This document shows, piece after piece, positions 17,010-25,110 of a stretch of DNA of 64,000 bases. The notes beneath the pieces are model-generated. The model ran no database searches. It worked only from the letters and a program-made list of their open reading frames with translations, and had not been told where the DNA came from. Source of the stretch: an uncultured Roseibium sp. Lineage in GTDB: Bacteria > Pseudomonadota > Alphaproteobacteria > Rhizobiales > Stappiaceae. Made by a program: the position numbers and the translations under genes. Where the stretch lies: the NCBI RefSeq assembly GCF_947496995.1, contig NZ_CANMFD010000003.1, forward strand, positions 620,001 through 684,000. Direction: 5' to 3'. Positions within the stretch are counted from its first letter, which is position 1, and each line of letters begins with the position of its first letter.

Positions 17010-17317
17010 CGTTTTTCCTTCGAACAAGACTGCGGGCTCAGCTGGAGGCCACGGTCACAAGAATTATATCCGGATTTCGAAACAAGCCGTAGCCGATGGC
17101 GCGTCACCTTCCCCTCGAAGGTCAAACGCGATGGACCGTTCGGCCATCTGCCCGGCCACCTGCCCGGCCACCTGAATGCATTCCGTCAAGGCCTCCGGGG
17201 ACGCGCGAGGCGCGCCTCCGGAAGCTGGTCTTGCCGGCGCTCCGTCCCGGGACATTTTCGAAAATGTCCCGGGACGATGCACGTGCCGTCAGAAGCCTGA
17301 AAGCCGGTCGTCAGCGA
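17010..17317. other. Intergenic region between binding-protein and permease genes
   Basis: 308 bp without a gene. It contains a perfect 32-bp palindrome (17244-17275), a 12-bp exact tandem repeat TGCCCGGCCACC at 17149-17160 and 17161-17172, and the palindrome GAGGCGCGCCTC near 17209-17220. The permease ribosome-binding site is at its 3' (low-coordinate) end. Confidence 0.6.
17244..17275. repeat. Perfect 32-bp palindrome
   Basis: The left arm GTCCCGGGACATTTTC is followed at once by its exact reverse complement, centred between 17259 and 17260. In RNA it would form a 14-15 bp hairpin with almost no loop. Without a T-run on the minus strand it is not a standard terminator. It could be an mRNA-stabilising stem that keeps binding-protein mRNA above permease mRNA, or an operator. 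Confidence 0.7.
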
Positions 17318-18424
17318 TCAGGCAGCCTTGATCTCTTCCACCGCCGGATCGACAAGTCCGTACTTCAACTCGTTGGCTTCCGCTCTGAAGAACTTCATGT
17401 TTGCGAGCTCTTCTTCCGGGAAGCTGGTCGAAGCCTTTTCGGCATCCGTAAGATGCTGCGAAGCGTCCTTGTAGGTGGAGATGAAGCCCGATGCCCGGCT
17501 CATGGACGCGCCGATCTCGCCTGAAGCCAGAATGGCGTTCAGGAAGGTGTAGGCGTTGTCCTGGTTGGGAGCGTTGTTGGCAATGTTGTAGGTATACACA
17601 AAGCCGTAGCTGCCTTCCTTGGGAATGGACATGGCGACCGGGAAGCCGTCGTTCATGAGCGCCGCGATCGGACCGTTCCAGGCACAGGCAAGAGCGATGT
17701 CCTGGTTGACGAACATCTGCTGCACTTCGGCGCCGCCGTCATAATATTTGCGGACAAGCGGCTTTTTCTCGATCAGGAAGTCCCGGGCTTCGGCAACGAT
17801 CGCCGCGGCTTTTTCAGGATCGTCCAGATAGGCGACCATGTTGCCGTCGTAGCCCTTCATCAGCATGACGATGGACAACATGTCCTGAAGGACATAGGCC
17901 GTCTGACCGGCATATTTTTCAGAGAAGAGCGTGTCCCAGGTGGTCGCTTCCTCGGGCGAGACCAGTTCGGTGTTATAGGCGAACACTTCCATGCCCGAAA
18001 GGATCGGCGCGCCCCACTTGTTGCCGTTGATCGTCGACCAGTCGCTTTCCGAGTAAACCGGATTGATGTTGCCCCAGTTCGACAGGCGGGTCGGGTCCAT
18101 CGGCGCCAGAAGATCGCTGTCGATGAACTGAAGGAACCGGTGGCCGGCGACCGTCATGATGTCGACGGTGGGATTGTCGGCTTCCGCGGCCAGCAGGTTG
18201 AACTGCTTGCCCTGGTCGTCGACCAGCCGGACATTGACCTTGATCCCGGTTTCGCTTTCGAACTGCTCCTTGAACGCGTCCGGAACGAAGTTGGCATAGG
18301 TCCAGATATTCACTTCGCCGCCGGCGGCATAGGAGCTGCGCAGATAGGCCGGAGAAGCCAGAGTGGCTCCCGTTGCAGCCGCTGTGCCAAGGAATGCTCT
18401 ACGATTTAATATCAACTTTTTCAT
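17318..18424 (-). CDS. Periplasmic polyamine/opine-type solute-binding protein
   Basis: 368 residues from ATG 18424, with GGAGAAA upstream. The N-terminus MKKLILNRRAFLGTAAATG carries a twin-arginine-like signal (NRRAFLG) and a hydrophobic stretch ending at SSYAAGG. The body has PotD/PotF-family features: VNIWTYANFVPDAF at the mature N-terminus, VDIMTVAGHRFLQF and NKWGAPILSGMEVFAYN. It should capture the substrate for the permeases and ATPase encoded downstream. It follows the opine-type dehydrogenase gene with a 76-bp gap holding a CACGTG site, so it may have its own promoter as well. Confidence 0.88.
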   Translation of the reverse strand: MKKLILNRRAFLGTAAATGATLASPAYLRSSYAAGGEVNIWTYANFVPDAFKEQFESETGIKVNVRLVDDQGKQFNLLAAEADNPTVDIMTVAGHRFLQFIDSDLLAPMDPTRLSNWGNINPVYSESDWSTINGNKWGAPILSGMEVFAYNTELVSPEEATTWDTLFSEKYAGQTAYVLQDMLSIVMLMKGYDGNMVAYLDDPEKAAAIVAEARDFLIEKKPLVRKYYDGGAEVQQMFVNQDIALACAWNGPIAALMNDGFPVAMSIPKEGSYGFVYTYNIANNAPNQDNAYTFLNAILASGEIGASMSRASGFISTYKDASQHLTDAEKASTSFPEEELANMKFFRAEANELKYGLVDPAVEEIKAA

Positions 18425-18442
18425 GCAGTTTCTCCACTGTTT

Positions 18443-18474
18443 GTCCACGTGATGATCTTTTATATTTTGTGGAC
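18443..18474. promoter_or_regulatory. Inverted repeat with CACGTG before the binding-protein gene
   Basis: GTCCAC (18443-18448) pairs with GTGGAC (18469-18474) around an AT-rich centre, and CCACGTGA (18445-18452) lies in the first arm. The same CACGTGA core occurs in the divergent promoter at 25094-25100. It is a candidate operator for a second promoter inside the cluster. Confidence 0.35.
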
Positions 18475-18500
18475 CGATCCCCTCTAATGGCCGAAACGAA

Positions 18501-19610
18501 CTATGCCCGCTCGCCCGCTTCCGACAGGTGGCCGGTCAAGGCCGCCTGACACAAGTCGTCCAGATTCATGTGCTCCAGGCCGATGGCCGGAAGCAGGTCA
18601 TTCTCTCCAAAAAAGTCTCGCCCGTACATGGCCGAAAAAATTTCAACCCCCGCCTGGTGCAGCACCGCGGGACAACCCGCCATCCGGCCCAATGCCACGG
18701 TAACCGCCAATCCGAAGGGAACGTCTTCGGTCACGTAGCGGCTGTCCGCCGTCGACGGACCCATGCCCCCGCGGCCCTCTTCATGCATTTGCCGGTTCAT
18801 TTCGCTGATGGACGCCACCGGCACGTGAAACGACAGGTGAAAGTGCTCGAAGATGGTCCTCACGGACAGGCCAAGCTTGTCTGCGATGGCAAGCCGTTCC
18901 TGATCCAGAGCTTCCAGAAGACGGCCGACGTTCGGCGTCACGTTGTCTCCCTGGCCCCATGTCTCGCCTTTTTCCATCCGTGTGGCGTTCGCCAGGGCGA
19001 TGCCCATGTGGTTCTGGGGATTGAGGTTGGAAAGCGTGATCGCCAGCAGCCCGTCGCGAAGATTGAAGCGTTCTCCGAACAGCTGTTCGCACAGAGCCTT
19101 GCCGGCGTCGCTTTCCGCGGCCGGAACCGTGCACAGGTCGACAAGCGAACGCACTGTGTTGACCTGAACATGATCCGCAGCCTGTTTGCGGCCGGTCACC
19201 ACCGTGGTGCCCCATGCGGTGATCGGCAGTTCGACGCCCCTCGCCTTCAGCCTGTCGGCGAGATAAAGCGCGCCGAACGAGGCATGCGAGGAAATGATGA
19301 CGGGCTGGCCGGTGCGCAGATGAGGGACAAGGCTGTCCATGACAGCCTTGTGGCCGTAGCCCGGGATGGCCAGAACGATCACGTCGCTTGCCGCCGCAAG
19401 CTCGCCGGCATCACTGGCAATCGCCGGTGTGAATTCAGCCTCGATCGCACCCGTCGCCTTGAGCTTGCCGCCCGTGCGCAATCCTGCGGTTCCCTCGCCC
19501 GACGGCGACCAGAGCATCGGCTCATGTCCCGTCTGATGCAGCAGCGCCGCTGTTCCGAACGCAATCGATCCTGCGCCCGCTATGCCAACTTTCAATGGAT
19601 TGCCTTTCAT
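18501..19610 (-). CDS. Octopine/nopaline dehydrogenase family NAD(P)-dependent enzyme
   Basis: 369 residues. The Rossmann loop GIAGAGSIAFGTAALLHQTG is at residues 9-28 and the C-terminal helical domain has the opine-dehydrogenase pattern (NPQNHMGIALANATRMEKGE near 198-217, then GRLLEALDQERLAIADKLG). Such enzymes reversibly join a 2-oxo acid to an amino group, or oxidise the product. Whether this one makes or degrades an opine-like compound is unknown; the adjacent importer favours catabolism. The ATG overlaps the end of the AhpD-like gene by 4 bp (19607-19610). Confidence 0.85.
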   Translation of the reverse strand: MKGNPLKVGIAGAGSIAFGTAALLHQTGHEPMLWSPSGEGTAGLRTGGKLKATGAIEAEFTPAIASDAGELAAASDVIVLAIPGYGHKAVMDSLVPHLRTGQPVIISSHASFGALYLADRLKARGVELPITAWGTTVVTGRKQAADHVQVNTVRSLVDLCTVPAAESDAGKALCEQLFGERFNLRDGLLAITLSNLNPQNHMGIALANATRMEKGETWGQGDNVTPNVGRLLEALDQERLAIADKLGLSVRTIFEHFHLSFHVPVASISEMNRQMHEEGRGGMGPSTADSRYVTEDVPFGLAVTVALGRMAGCPAVLHQAGVEIFSAMYGRDFFGENDLLPAIGLEHMNLDDLCQAALTGHLSEAGERA

Positions 19611-20194
19611 TGTTCGCTGCCTTTGCGGACCGGGTCACCGAGAACATGCATGAGCCTGTTGGCCCAACCGAACAGCGCGGAGGACAGGATGAGATCGAGA
19701 ATTTCCGCATCGTCCAGCCCTGCGGCGCGCAGTGCCGACATCTGCTCCGGGCTCGCCTCGGACGGCGTCTGGGACAGGGCATGGGCGAAATCGAAAATCG
19801 CCCGGTTGCGCGGCGAAAGGTCGGCCTTCGTTCCCTTCGCAAAGAGCTCGTCCGTGACCGACGTGTCCTTGGCGATCTGTGCATGCCGGCTGGCGTGCAC
19901 CGCCGCGCAGTAAATGCAGTGATTGACCATGGAGGCCGCCAAGGCGCCGAGTTCACGTTCCTCGCGCGACAGTCCACCCTTGTCGTACATGATGCCGTTG
20001 AACAGTGGCGAACGGACTTTCAGGGTTTCCACGTCATGGGCAAGCGTCAGCACATAGGCGGAAATCTTCGTGTTGGACGGCGTCACCTGAAGCGCTTCCA
20101 GCTGTTCCGGTGTCGCATCCTCCAGCTTGATCGGTTCGACCCGCGGTCGCCAGTCGGGAACGGAGCGGGTGAATTTGCGGATGACATCGCTCAT
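19607..20194 (-). CDS. AhpD-fold peroxidase-related protein (CMD domain with CxxC)
   Basis: 195 residues from ATG 20194, overlapping the previous stop by 4 bp. MVNHCIYCAAVHASRH (about 98-113) carries the CxxC...H motif of alkylhydroperoxidase AhpD and 'uncharacterised peroxidase-related' proteins, so redox activity with a thiol pair is plausible. Its mate just upstream has the same fold but no CxxC. The pair resembles two-gene CMD/AhpD systems in Rhizobiaceae that sit beside flavin monooxygenases and ABC importers. Confidence 0.85.
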   Translation of the reverse strand: MSDVIRKFTRSVPDWRPRVEPIKLEDATPEQLEALQVTPSNTKISAYVLTLAHDVETLKVRSPLFNGIMYDKGGLSREERELGALAASMVNHCIYCAAVHASRHAQIAKDTSVTDELFAKGTKADLSPRNRAIFDFAHALSQTPSEASPEQMSALRAAGLDDAEILDLILSSALFGWANRLMHVLGDPVRKGSEQ

Positions 20195-20688
20195 GCCCGG
20201 CCCTCCTTCATCAACCGGATCCCGGCCAGGACACGCACCTGATAGGCCATGAAGGCGTTGATTTCGCAAAGCCGGACAATATCGGCGTCGGAGACGCCTG
20301 CGTCCTGCAGGGCCTTGATGTCCGCCGCGTCGACATCGCGCGTCTGAACCGCGACCTTGTCCATGAAGTCACATGTCTTTTCGAGACCCTGTGCTTTGCC
20401 GGACCGGAGAGGATCCGCCAGATCGGCGATGCTCGCATCTTCAATGAGAGCGCAATAGCGATCGGCCAGGGCGGTTTCACCGTTCAACGCCGCGATACGG
20501 GCGGCAAGCGCAGCACGGATATCATGGGACCACGCCCCCGTCTCAAGCGGCTTGAGCACCGCATCCTCGGTTGACTGCGACAGGGCCATGATGTTGGAGC
20601 GTCCGTCCACGGCCGCTGCAACCGCACTGCCTTCAGGGATCGCAGACAATTCCACTATGGTGCTTTTCGTCAAGGTTTCGGTACTCAC
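20191..20688 (-). CDS. CMD-domain protein lacking the redox cysteines
   Basis: 165 residues from GTG 20688 (GTGA overlap with the preceding stop); a longer frame runs back into the monooxygenase gene. The pattern DAADIKALQDAGVSDADIVR with EINAFMAYQVRVLAGIRLM matches the CMD/AhpD all-alpha fold, but the CxxC is absent, the only cysteines being scattered singly. It likely partners with the CxxC protein encoded downstream, as a regulatory or structural half of a heteromer; this is inference from the translational coupling. Confidence 0.75.
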   Translation of the reverse strand: MSTETLTKSTIVELSAIPEGSAVAAAVDGRSNIMALSQSTEDAVLKPLETGAWSHDIRAALAARIAALNGETALADRYCALIEDASIADLADPLRSGKAQGLEKTCDFMDKVAVQTRDVDAADIKALQDAGVSDADIVRLCEINAFMAYQVRVLAGIRLMKEGRA

Positions 20689-22172
20689 GATACGGCCTCT
20701 GCGGCTTCCGGTTCGGGTTGCGGTAGCGGGGTGGGTGTCCATTCCTCACCGGTCAGCTCAGGAGTAGTGTAGTCCTGAAAGGCCTGCCAATGCGCGCCGA
20801 TGTCCTCGCAATAGAGTTCGGCGGCAATTGCCTTCGCCAGCCATCCGGCTCCCTCCGAGATGCCCGGAATGTCTCCGGAAACCTTGCCCAGGCTCGCCGT
20901 CGCACCGTAGTTGAAGCAGTAGACGTTGGACAGCCAGGGGGCTTTGCCCGGTGTTTTTTCCCGGAAGGTGAAGTCCGGGTTCAGATAGGGGAAATGCCCC
21001 AGATCGCGATTTTCTTCTCCCTGCGGCGGCTGATAGACGTCGCGCCAGAGGGAGATCTCGCCGGCTGCGGGACCGAATTCGGACCGCGCCATGGGATCGA
21101 TGCTGAAGCCGGTCCCGAGGATGAGATAGTCGGCGTGATAGACGGAATTCTCGCCAAGGCTCAGCTTCAGGCCGTTGCCCGCCTCTTCCACCTTTCGAAC
21201 CGGCAGATCGAAGTGAAAATGGGCGTTCTTGTGACGGGACACCCGCAGTGTCGAACCGTGCGGAGGGGGCGTCTGGGTAACAAAGGAATAATTCATGAAA
21301 CGCCAGCGCCATTCGTCCGACATCGCACTGAAGCCGGCCGTGAACCCGTAGCTGCCGATGCCCATCATCTTGTTGATGGTCGGCATTTCCTTGCGGCGGA
21401 CCAGGTGCCGCACCTCGGCCGCGCCGTGTTCGAGTGCTTCGGCGGCATTGTCCACCGCCGAGGCACCGACGCCGATCACGGCAACCTTTTTCCCCTTGAG
21501 CGCGGCGAAATCGATCTCCTCCGAACTGTGGGCCCAGAATTTGCGGCTGATCCCGTCCATGAACACCGGAATGTTCGGCACACCGGTGCCGTCGCGGCCC
21601 GTTGCCATGACAAGCTTGCGGGTCAGGATCGAGCCCGTCTCGGCTCCCGTCAGATGAAGGCGCAAAAAGTCGCCTTCCGGTTCCACCCGCTCCAGGGCCA
21701 CACCGTTTTCAATCGGAATGTCGAGGACCTTCCGGTACCACTTCAGGTAATCCATCCACATGGGACGCGGAGCCTTGTCCAGCGTCTCCCAGGCTTTCGT
21801 TCCGAATTGCGCCCTGTACCAGGCCTGAAACGTCAGCATGCCGTGACCGAAGGCCGGGCCGGTCAGCGTCTTGGGAGAGCGCAGCGTTTCCATGCGGGCG
21901 TAGTTCAGCCAGGGGCCCTCAAGCCCTTCCGGGTTGCGGTCGAGAACCCGGATGTTGGCGACGCCGCCGGTGCGCAGCGCCAGCCACGCCACCATTCCGC
22001 ACATGCCGCCGCCGATGACGACGACATCGCTCACCGTCTCCCCGCCCACCTGCTTCGGTGGAACCCAGGACTTGCCCGGCCAGCACAGATATTCCAGGTT
22101 TTCCCGCAAACGGTCTTCCAGAACGGTCAGGCCGGCGCCATCCAGGGGAAACGTGGAACTCAAATCAGACAT
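20685..22172 (-). CDS. FAD/NAD(P)-dependent flavin monooxygenase-like enzyme
   Basis: 495 residues. Two dinucleotide-binding folds are visible: VVVIGGGMCGMVAWLA near residue 50 for FAD, and VAVIGVGASAVDNAAEAL near residue 230 for NAD(P)H. Between them RKFWAHSSEEIDF resembles the FMO/Baeyer-Villiger fingerprint region (FxGxxxHxxxW-like), although not exact. It probably hydroxylates a nitrogen, sulfur or carbonyl group of a small molecule. Overlap of 4 bp with the CMD gene and close spacing (32 bp) to the MFS gene place it in one operon. Confidence 0.83.
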   Translation of the reverse strand: MSDLSSTFPLDGAGLTVLEDRLRENLEYLCWPGKSWVPPKQVGGETVSDVVVIGGGMCGMVAWLALRTGGVANIRVLDRNPEGLEGPWLNYARMETLRSPKTLTGPAFGHGMLTFQAWYRAQFGTKAWETLDKAPRPMWMDYLKWYRKVLDIPIENGVALERVEPEGDFLRLHLTGAETGSILTRKLVMATGRDGTGVPNIPVFMDGISRKFWAHSSEEIDFAALKGKKVAVIGVGASAVDNAAEALEHGAAEVRHLVRRKEMPTINKMMGIGSYGFTAGFSAMSDEWRWRFMNYSFVTQTPPPHGSTLRVSRHKNAHFHFDLPVRKVEEAGNGLKLSLGENSVYHADYLILGTGFSIDPMARSEFGPAAGEISLWRDVYQPPQGEENRDLGHFPYLNPDFTFREKTPGKAPWLSNVYCFNYGATASLGKVSGDIPGISEGAGWLAKAIAAELYCEDIGAHWQAFQDYTTPELTGEEWTPTPLPQPEPEAAEAVS

Positions 22173-22204
22173 CAGTCAATCCTTCATGCCGAGTGGCGTT
22201 CTTC

Positions 22205-23515
22205 TCAGGCATCCCAGCGCGGATGCAATTCATCGATGTAAAAGGGATGGGCATGAACGCCCCGGTGAGAGGTCACGATATGCGGGTGATCCGGCGGCAA
22301 ATCCGGATGACTGTGTTCCCGCAGATCCGGATCCTTTGCCGGCCATACCGCCAGACCGGCAAGTGTCACCAGGGTGGCCAGGATCGCCAACATGATCAGC
22401 GCGGTCGCGGGAGGAAACGCAGCACCCAGCCAGCCGGCAAGGGGATAGGCAACCAGCCAGCCCGCATGGGACAGGGAAAACTGCGCTGCGAACACGGCAG
22501 GCCTGTCGGCGTCCGATGCCGAACGCGTCAGCACCAGTCCGCCCGGCGTCAGCGTCAGTGTGCAGGCAGCCCCGAATGACGCCCACAGCACCACCAGTTC
22601 CGCCAAGGTGGGTTCCAGCAGGATCAGCGGAGACAGCATGGCAAACGTGAAAGTTCCCGCCGCCATGACCCGGCGCTCTGAAAACATCCGCAGCAGGGCG
22701 GGCAGCGCGAAGGCCATGAGTGCAGCGCCCGCGCCGTAACCGCCCATCAGCCAGGGGAAGACCTGCTCCGCGTTATCAAACCGCGTTCCGGCATAAACGA
22801 TAGTGTTGACCAGGATCCAGGCCATGACCAGGGACAAGCCGAAATTCAGGACGAACAGGCCGCGCAGCCGTGGCGTCCTGGCATAGATCCAGAGCCCACG
22901 CACCGCACGTGTGAGAAACGGATCCTGACTTTGGACCTGCACGTCCCTGCCACTGCGGGACAGCAGAAGGCAGATCGCGGATCCGGTGAAACCCAGCGCC
23001 GCAAGGGCAAACAGATATTCCGTATGCATGAACAACAGCGCCGCCCCGACCAGGATGGGCGTCAGGATGCTTTCCAGGGTGTAGGCGATTCGCGAGAGTG
23101 CGAGCGCCTCCGAATACGTCTCCTGGTCCGGCAGGACGGATGGTATCATCGCCTGAAACAGCGGCGTGAAGGCGGAGGAGACCGCGAAAAACAGAAACGC
23201 CAGGACGGCGATTGTCCACCAGGACGAGACAAAGGCCAGCGGCACCATGAACAACAGCCGGGCCACATCCAGACCGACCAGGGCGCGCAAGCGCGGAATT
23301 CTGATCAGGGCCGCCTGCGCCAGAGGCGAAAAGCCGACATAGGCAATCATCTTGAGCGCGAAGAACAGTCCCAGTATCGGCCCCGCATGGCTTGCTCCAC
23401 CGATCCGCCACGCCGCCAGCGACAATCCCGCCGTCATCAACCCGACGCCCGTGAGAGACAGGACCTGCGATGCGAATAGAAAGCGGAAGGTACTGTGGCG
23501 GAGCGGGTTCAGCAT
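22205..23515 (-). CDS. MFS transporter with a histidine-rich C-terminal tail
   Basis: 436 residues from ATG 23515, one base after the preceding stop; the longer frame lies in that gene. Twelve hydrophobic segments are recognisable. The last 40 residues are hydrophilic and His-rich (HSHPDLPPDHPHIV then HRGVHAHPFYIDELHPRWD). A similar tail appears from memory in other proteobacterial MFS proteins, so it may be a family feature, possibly metal-binding. Inside this cluster it may export a product of the pathway, complementing the ABC importer. Confidence 0.82.
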   Translation of the reverse strand: MLNPLRHSTFRFLFASQVLSLTGVGLMTAGLSLAAWRIGGASHAGPILGLFFALKMIAYVGFSPLAQAALIRIPRLRALVGLDVARLLFMVPLAFVSSWWTIAVLAFLFFAVSSAFTPLFQAMIPSVLPDQETYSEALALSRIAYTLESILTPILVGAALLFMHTEYLFALAALGFTGSAICLLLSRSGRDVQVQSQDPFLTRAVRGLWIYARTPRLRGLFVLNFGLSLVMAWILVNTIVYAGTRFDNAEQVFPWLMGGYGAGAALMAFALPALLRMFSERRVMAAGTFTFAMLSPLILLEPTLAELVVLWASFGAACTLTLTPGGLVLTRSASDADRPAVFAAQFSLSHAGWLVAYPLAGWLGAAFPPATALIMLAILATLVTLAGLAVWPAKDPDLREHSHPDLPPDHPHIVTSHRGVHAHPFYIDELHPRWDA

Positions 23516-23516
23516 T

Positions 23517-25022
23517 TCAGGGCCCGGTCTGTTCAAGGAGCATGGCGGAAAACCGGCCGTTTGAGATGTCGGCCACATAATGTCGGGAAAAAGCCGCCTG
23601 TTCCCGGGCCAGCCGATCCACCGATGCGATGACGAAATCGACTTTTTCGTCTCGCATCAACGGCGACAAGTTTAACCGGACCCATCCCGGCTTTTCAATC
23701 TCTTCACCCGCATCAAGCGACTTCTTGATGGTGGCGGAAGCCTCCTGGTCGATATCGAGCAGCGCATGGGCGTAGGATCCGGCACAGGCGCAACCGCCGC
23801 GCGCCTGGATCCCGTAAACATCCGAAAGCATCCTTGTGAAGAGTTGATGATGCACCCGTTTCCCGGCGGCGTCGCGCACCTGGAACGAGAATATCGGCAA
23901 GGCCTTCGCGTCCTGACAGCCAAGCAGTTCAAGATGTGGATTGCGCCGCCAGACGGCCAACGCCCGGGCGCGCAAATCCTGCTGACGCTCGGCAAGCCAG
24001 GTCGCGTCGAGCGCGTCCTTCACCATCAGTGCCAGACCGGCGCGGATGTCTCCCAGAACGTTTGGCGTTCCGCCTTCTTCACGGTGTTCAAGGCTTGTGG
24101 AATAGACGTGATCCCAGGGAGAGACGAACGATACCGTTCCCCCACCCGGAAGGGTCGGTGTCTTGCGCCGCGCAATGGCGTCGCGGATGATCATGACGCC
24201 GGACCCGCCCGGACCGCCCGGAAACTTGTGCGGCGAGAAGACGATTGCGTCCTTGGCGGCATCCGTACCGGCTTCCATGCGCATCGGCGCGTAAGGACCG
24301 GCGCAGCCGAAATCCCAGACCGCCAGAGCGCCGTGTGCCTTCAACAGGCGCGTGACGGCATGGTCGTCGGTCAGAATTCCGGTGACATTTGACGCAGCCC
24401 CGAACGCACCGACCAGGAGTTCTGCACCGGCATTCTCGCGCAAACGGCTTTCAAGAGCCGCCATATCCACACCACCGCCCGGACCTTCCGGGATTTCGAT
24501 CACCTCGGCGCCGCTTTCCCGCCAGGGCAGGAGATTGGAATGGTGTTCATAGGGGCCGATCAGGACAACGGCTCGCTTGCCGGACGCAACAACCTGAGGA
24601 ATGTCCAGAAGCATGACGATCCGGTTCAGGCCGGCAGTCGAGCCGGACCCCGTGAAGACGACAGAATACCCCTCGCCCGCTCCGGTGATCCGCGCAATCT
24701 CCGCGCGGACCCGGTTCCGCAACTGGGTGATGAAAGCGCCGCAGAAAGACGCCTGCGTGTGGCTGTTGGCGTAATAGGGAAGCACTTTATCGCGAATGAA
24801 ATCCTCGACCTGGCTCAGGGCGCGCCCCGAGGCGACGTAATCCGCATAGACAAGCTTCTTCGGGCCATCGAGACCGGGCACAAGGGCGTCCTCGCCGATC
24901 AGGCCATCCCGCAAAGCTTCAACGAGGTTCGGGTCCCGCAAGGAGGTCAAAAACGCATCCAGGACGCTCTCCTGCCCGAGGGCAGGCGGATTTGATTCCG
25001 TGGCATGTAATCTTTCGTTCAT
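23517..25022 (-). CDS. Class-V PLP enzyme, cysteine-desulfurase/lyase-like
   Basis: 501 residues from ATG 25022; 13 more residues are possible but the region upstream looks like promoter. The PLP lysine lies in FSPHKFPGGPGGSG, and aspartate of the cofactor pocket in WDFGCAGPYAP. A cysteine pair in GGCACAGSYAH occupies the place of the SufS/Csd active-site cysteine. The N-terminal YADYVASGRALSQVEDF and HTQASFCG features are typical of a subgroup of class-V enzymes distinct from IscS and SufS. A C-S lyase or transaminase acting on a sulfur or amino compound is more likely than Fe-S assembly, as no suf or isc gene is near. First gene of the cluster, divergent from the Lrp gene. Confidence 0.82.
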   Translation of the reverse strand: MNERLHATESNPPALGQESVLDAFLTSLRDPNLVEALRDGLIGEDALVPGLDGPKKLVYADYVASGRALSQVEDFIRDKVLPYYANSHTQASFCGAFITQLRNRVRAEIARITGAGEGYSVVFTGSGSTAGLNRIVMLLDIPQVVASGKRAVVLIGPYEHHSNLLPWRESGAEVIEIPEGPGGGVDMAALESRLRENAGAELLVGAFGAASNVTGILTDDHAVTRLLKAHGALAVWDFGCAGPYAPMRMEAGTDAAKDAIVFSPHKFPGGPGGSGVMIIRDAIARRKTPTLPGGGTVSFVSPWDHVYSTSLEHREEGGTPNVLGDIRAGLALMVKDALDATWLAERQQDLRARALAVWRRNPHLELLGCQDAKALPIFSFQVRDAAGKRVHHQLFTRMLSDVYGIQARGGCACAGSYAHALLDIDQEASATIKKSLDAGEEIEKPGWVRLNLSPLMRDEKVDFVIASVDRLAREQAAFSRHYVADISNGRFSAMLLEQTGP

Positions 25023-25110
25023 GAAGATAATCTTGACATTCGAATTGAATGAATTCATCACATATTTTTAGCAAAAATACCTCTAAATTGGGTCACGTGA
25101 ACCAACAAAC
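25023..25110. promoter_or_regulatory. Divergent promoter region of the cluster and its Lrp regulator
   Basis: An AT-rich 88-bp gap between divergent starts. It holds an imperfect palindrome GGGTCACGTGAACC (25090-25103, core TCACGTGA) beside the lrp start, and an AT-rich track of A and T runs (25062-25085). Lrp/AsnC proteins typically bind such degenerate palindromes next to their own gene. No unambiguous -35/-10 pair is assigned. Confidence 0.5.

Noticed and set aside
23517..25022. Suf/Isc iron-sulfur assembly cysteine desulfurase
   Set aside because: No sufBCD, iscU or related gene is near and the N-terminal region differs from SufS/IscS.
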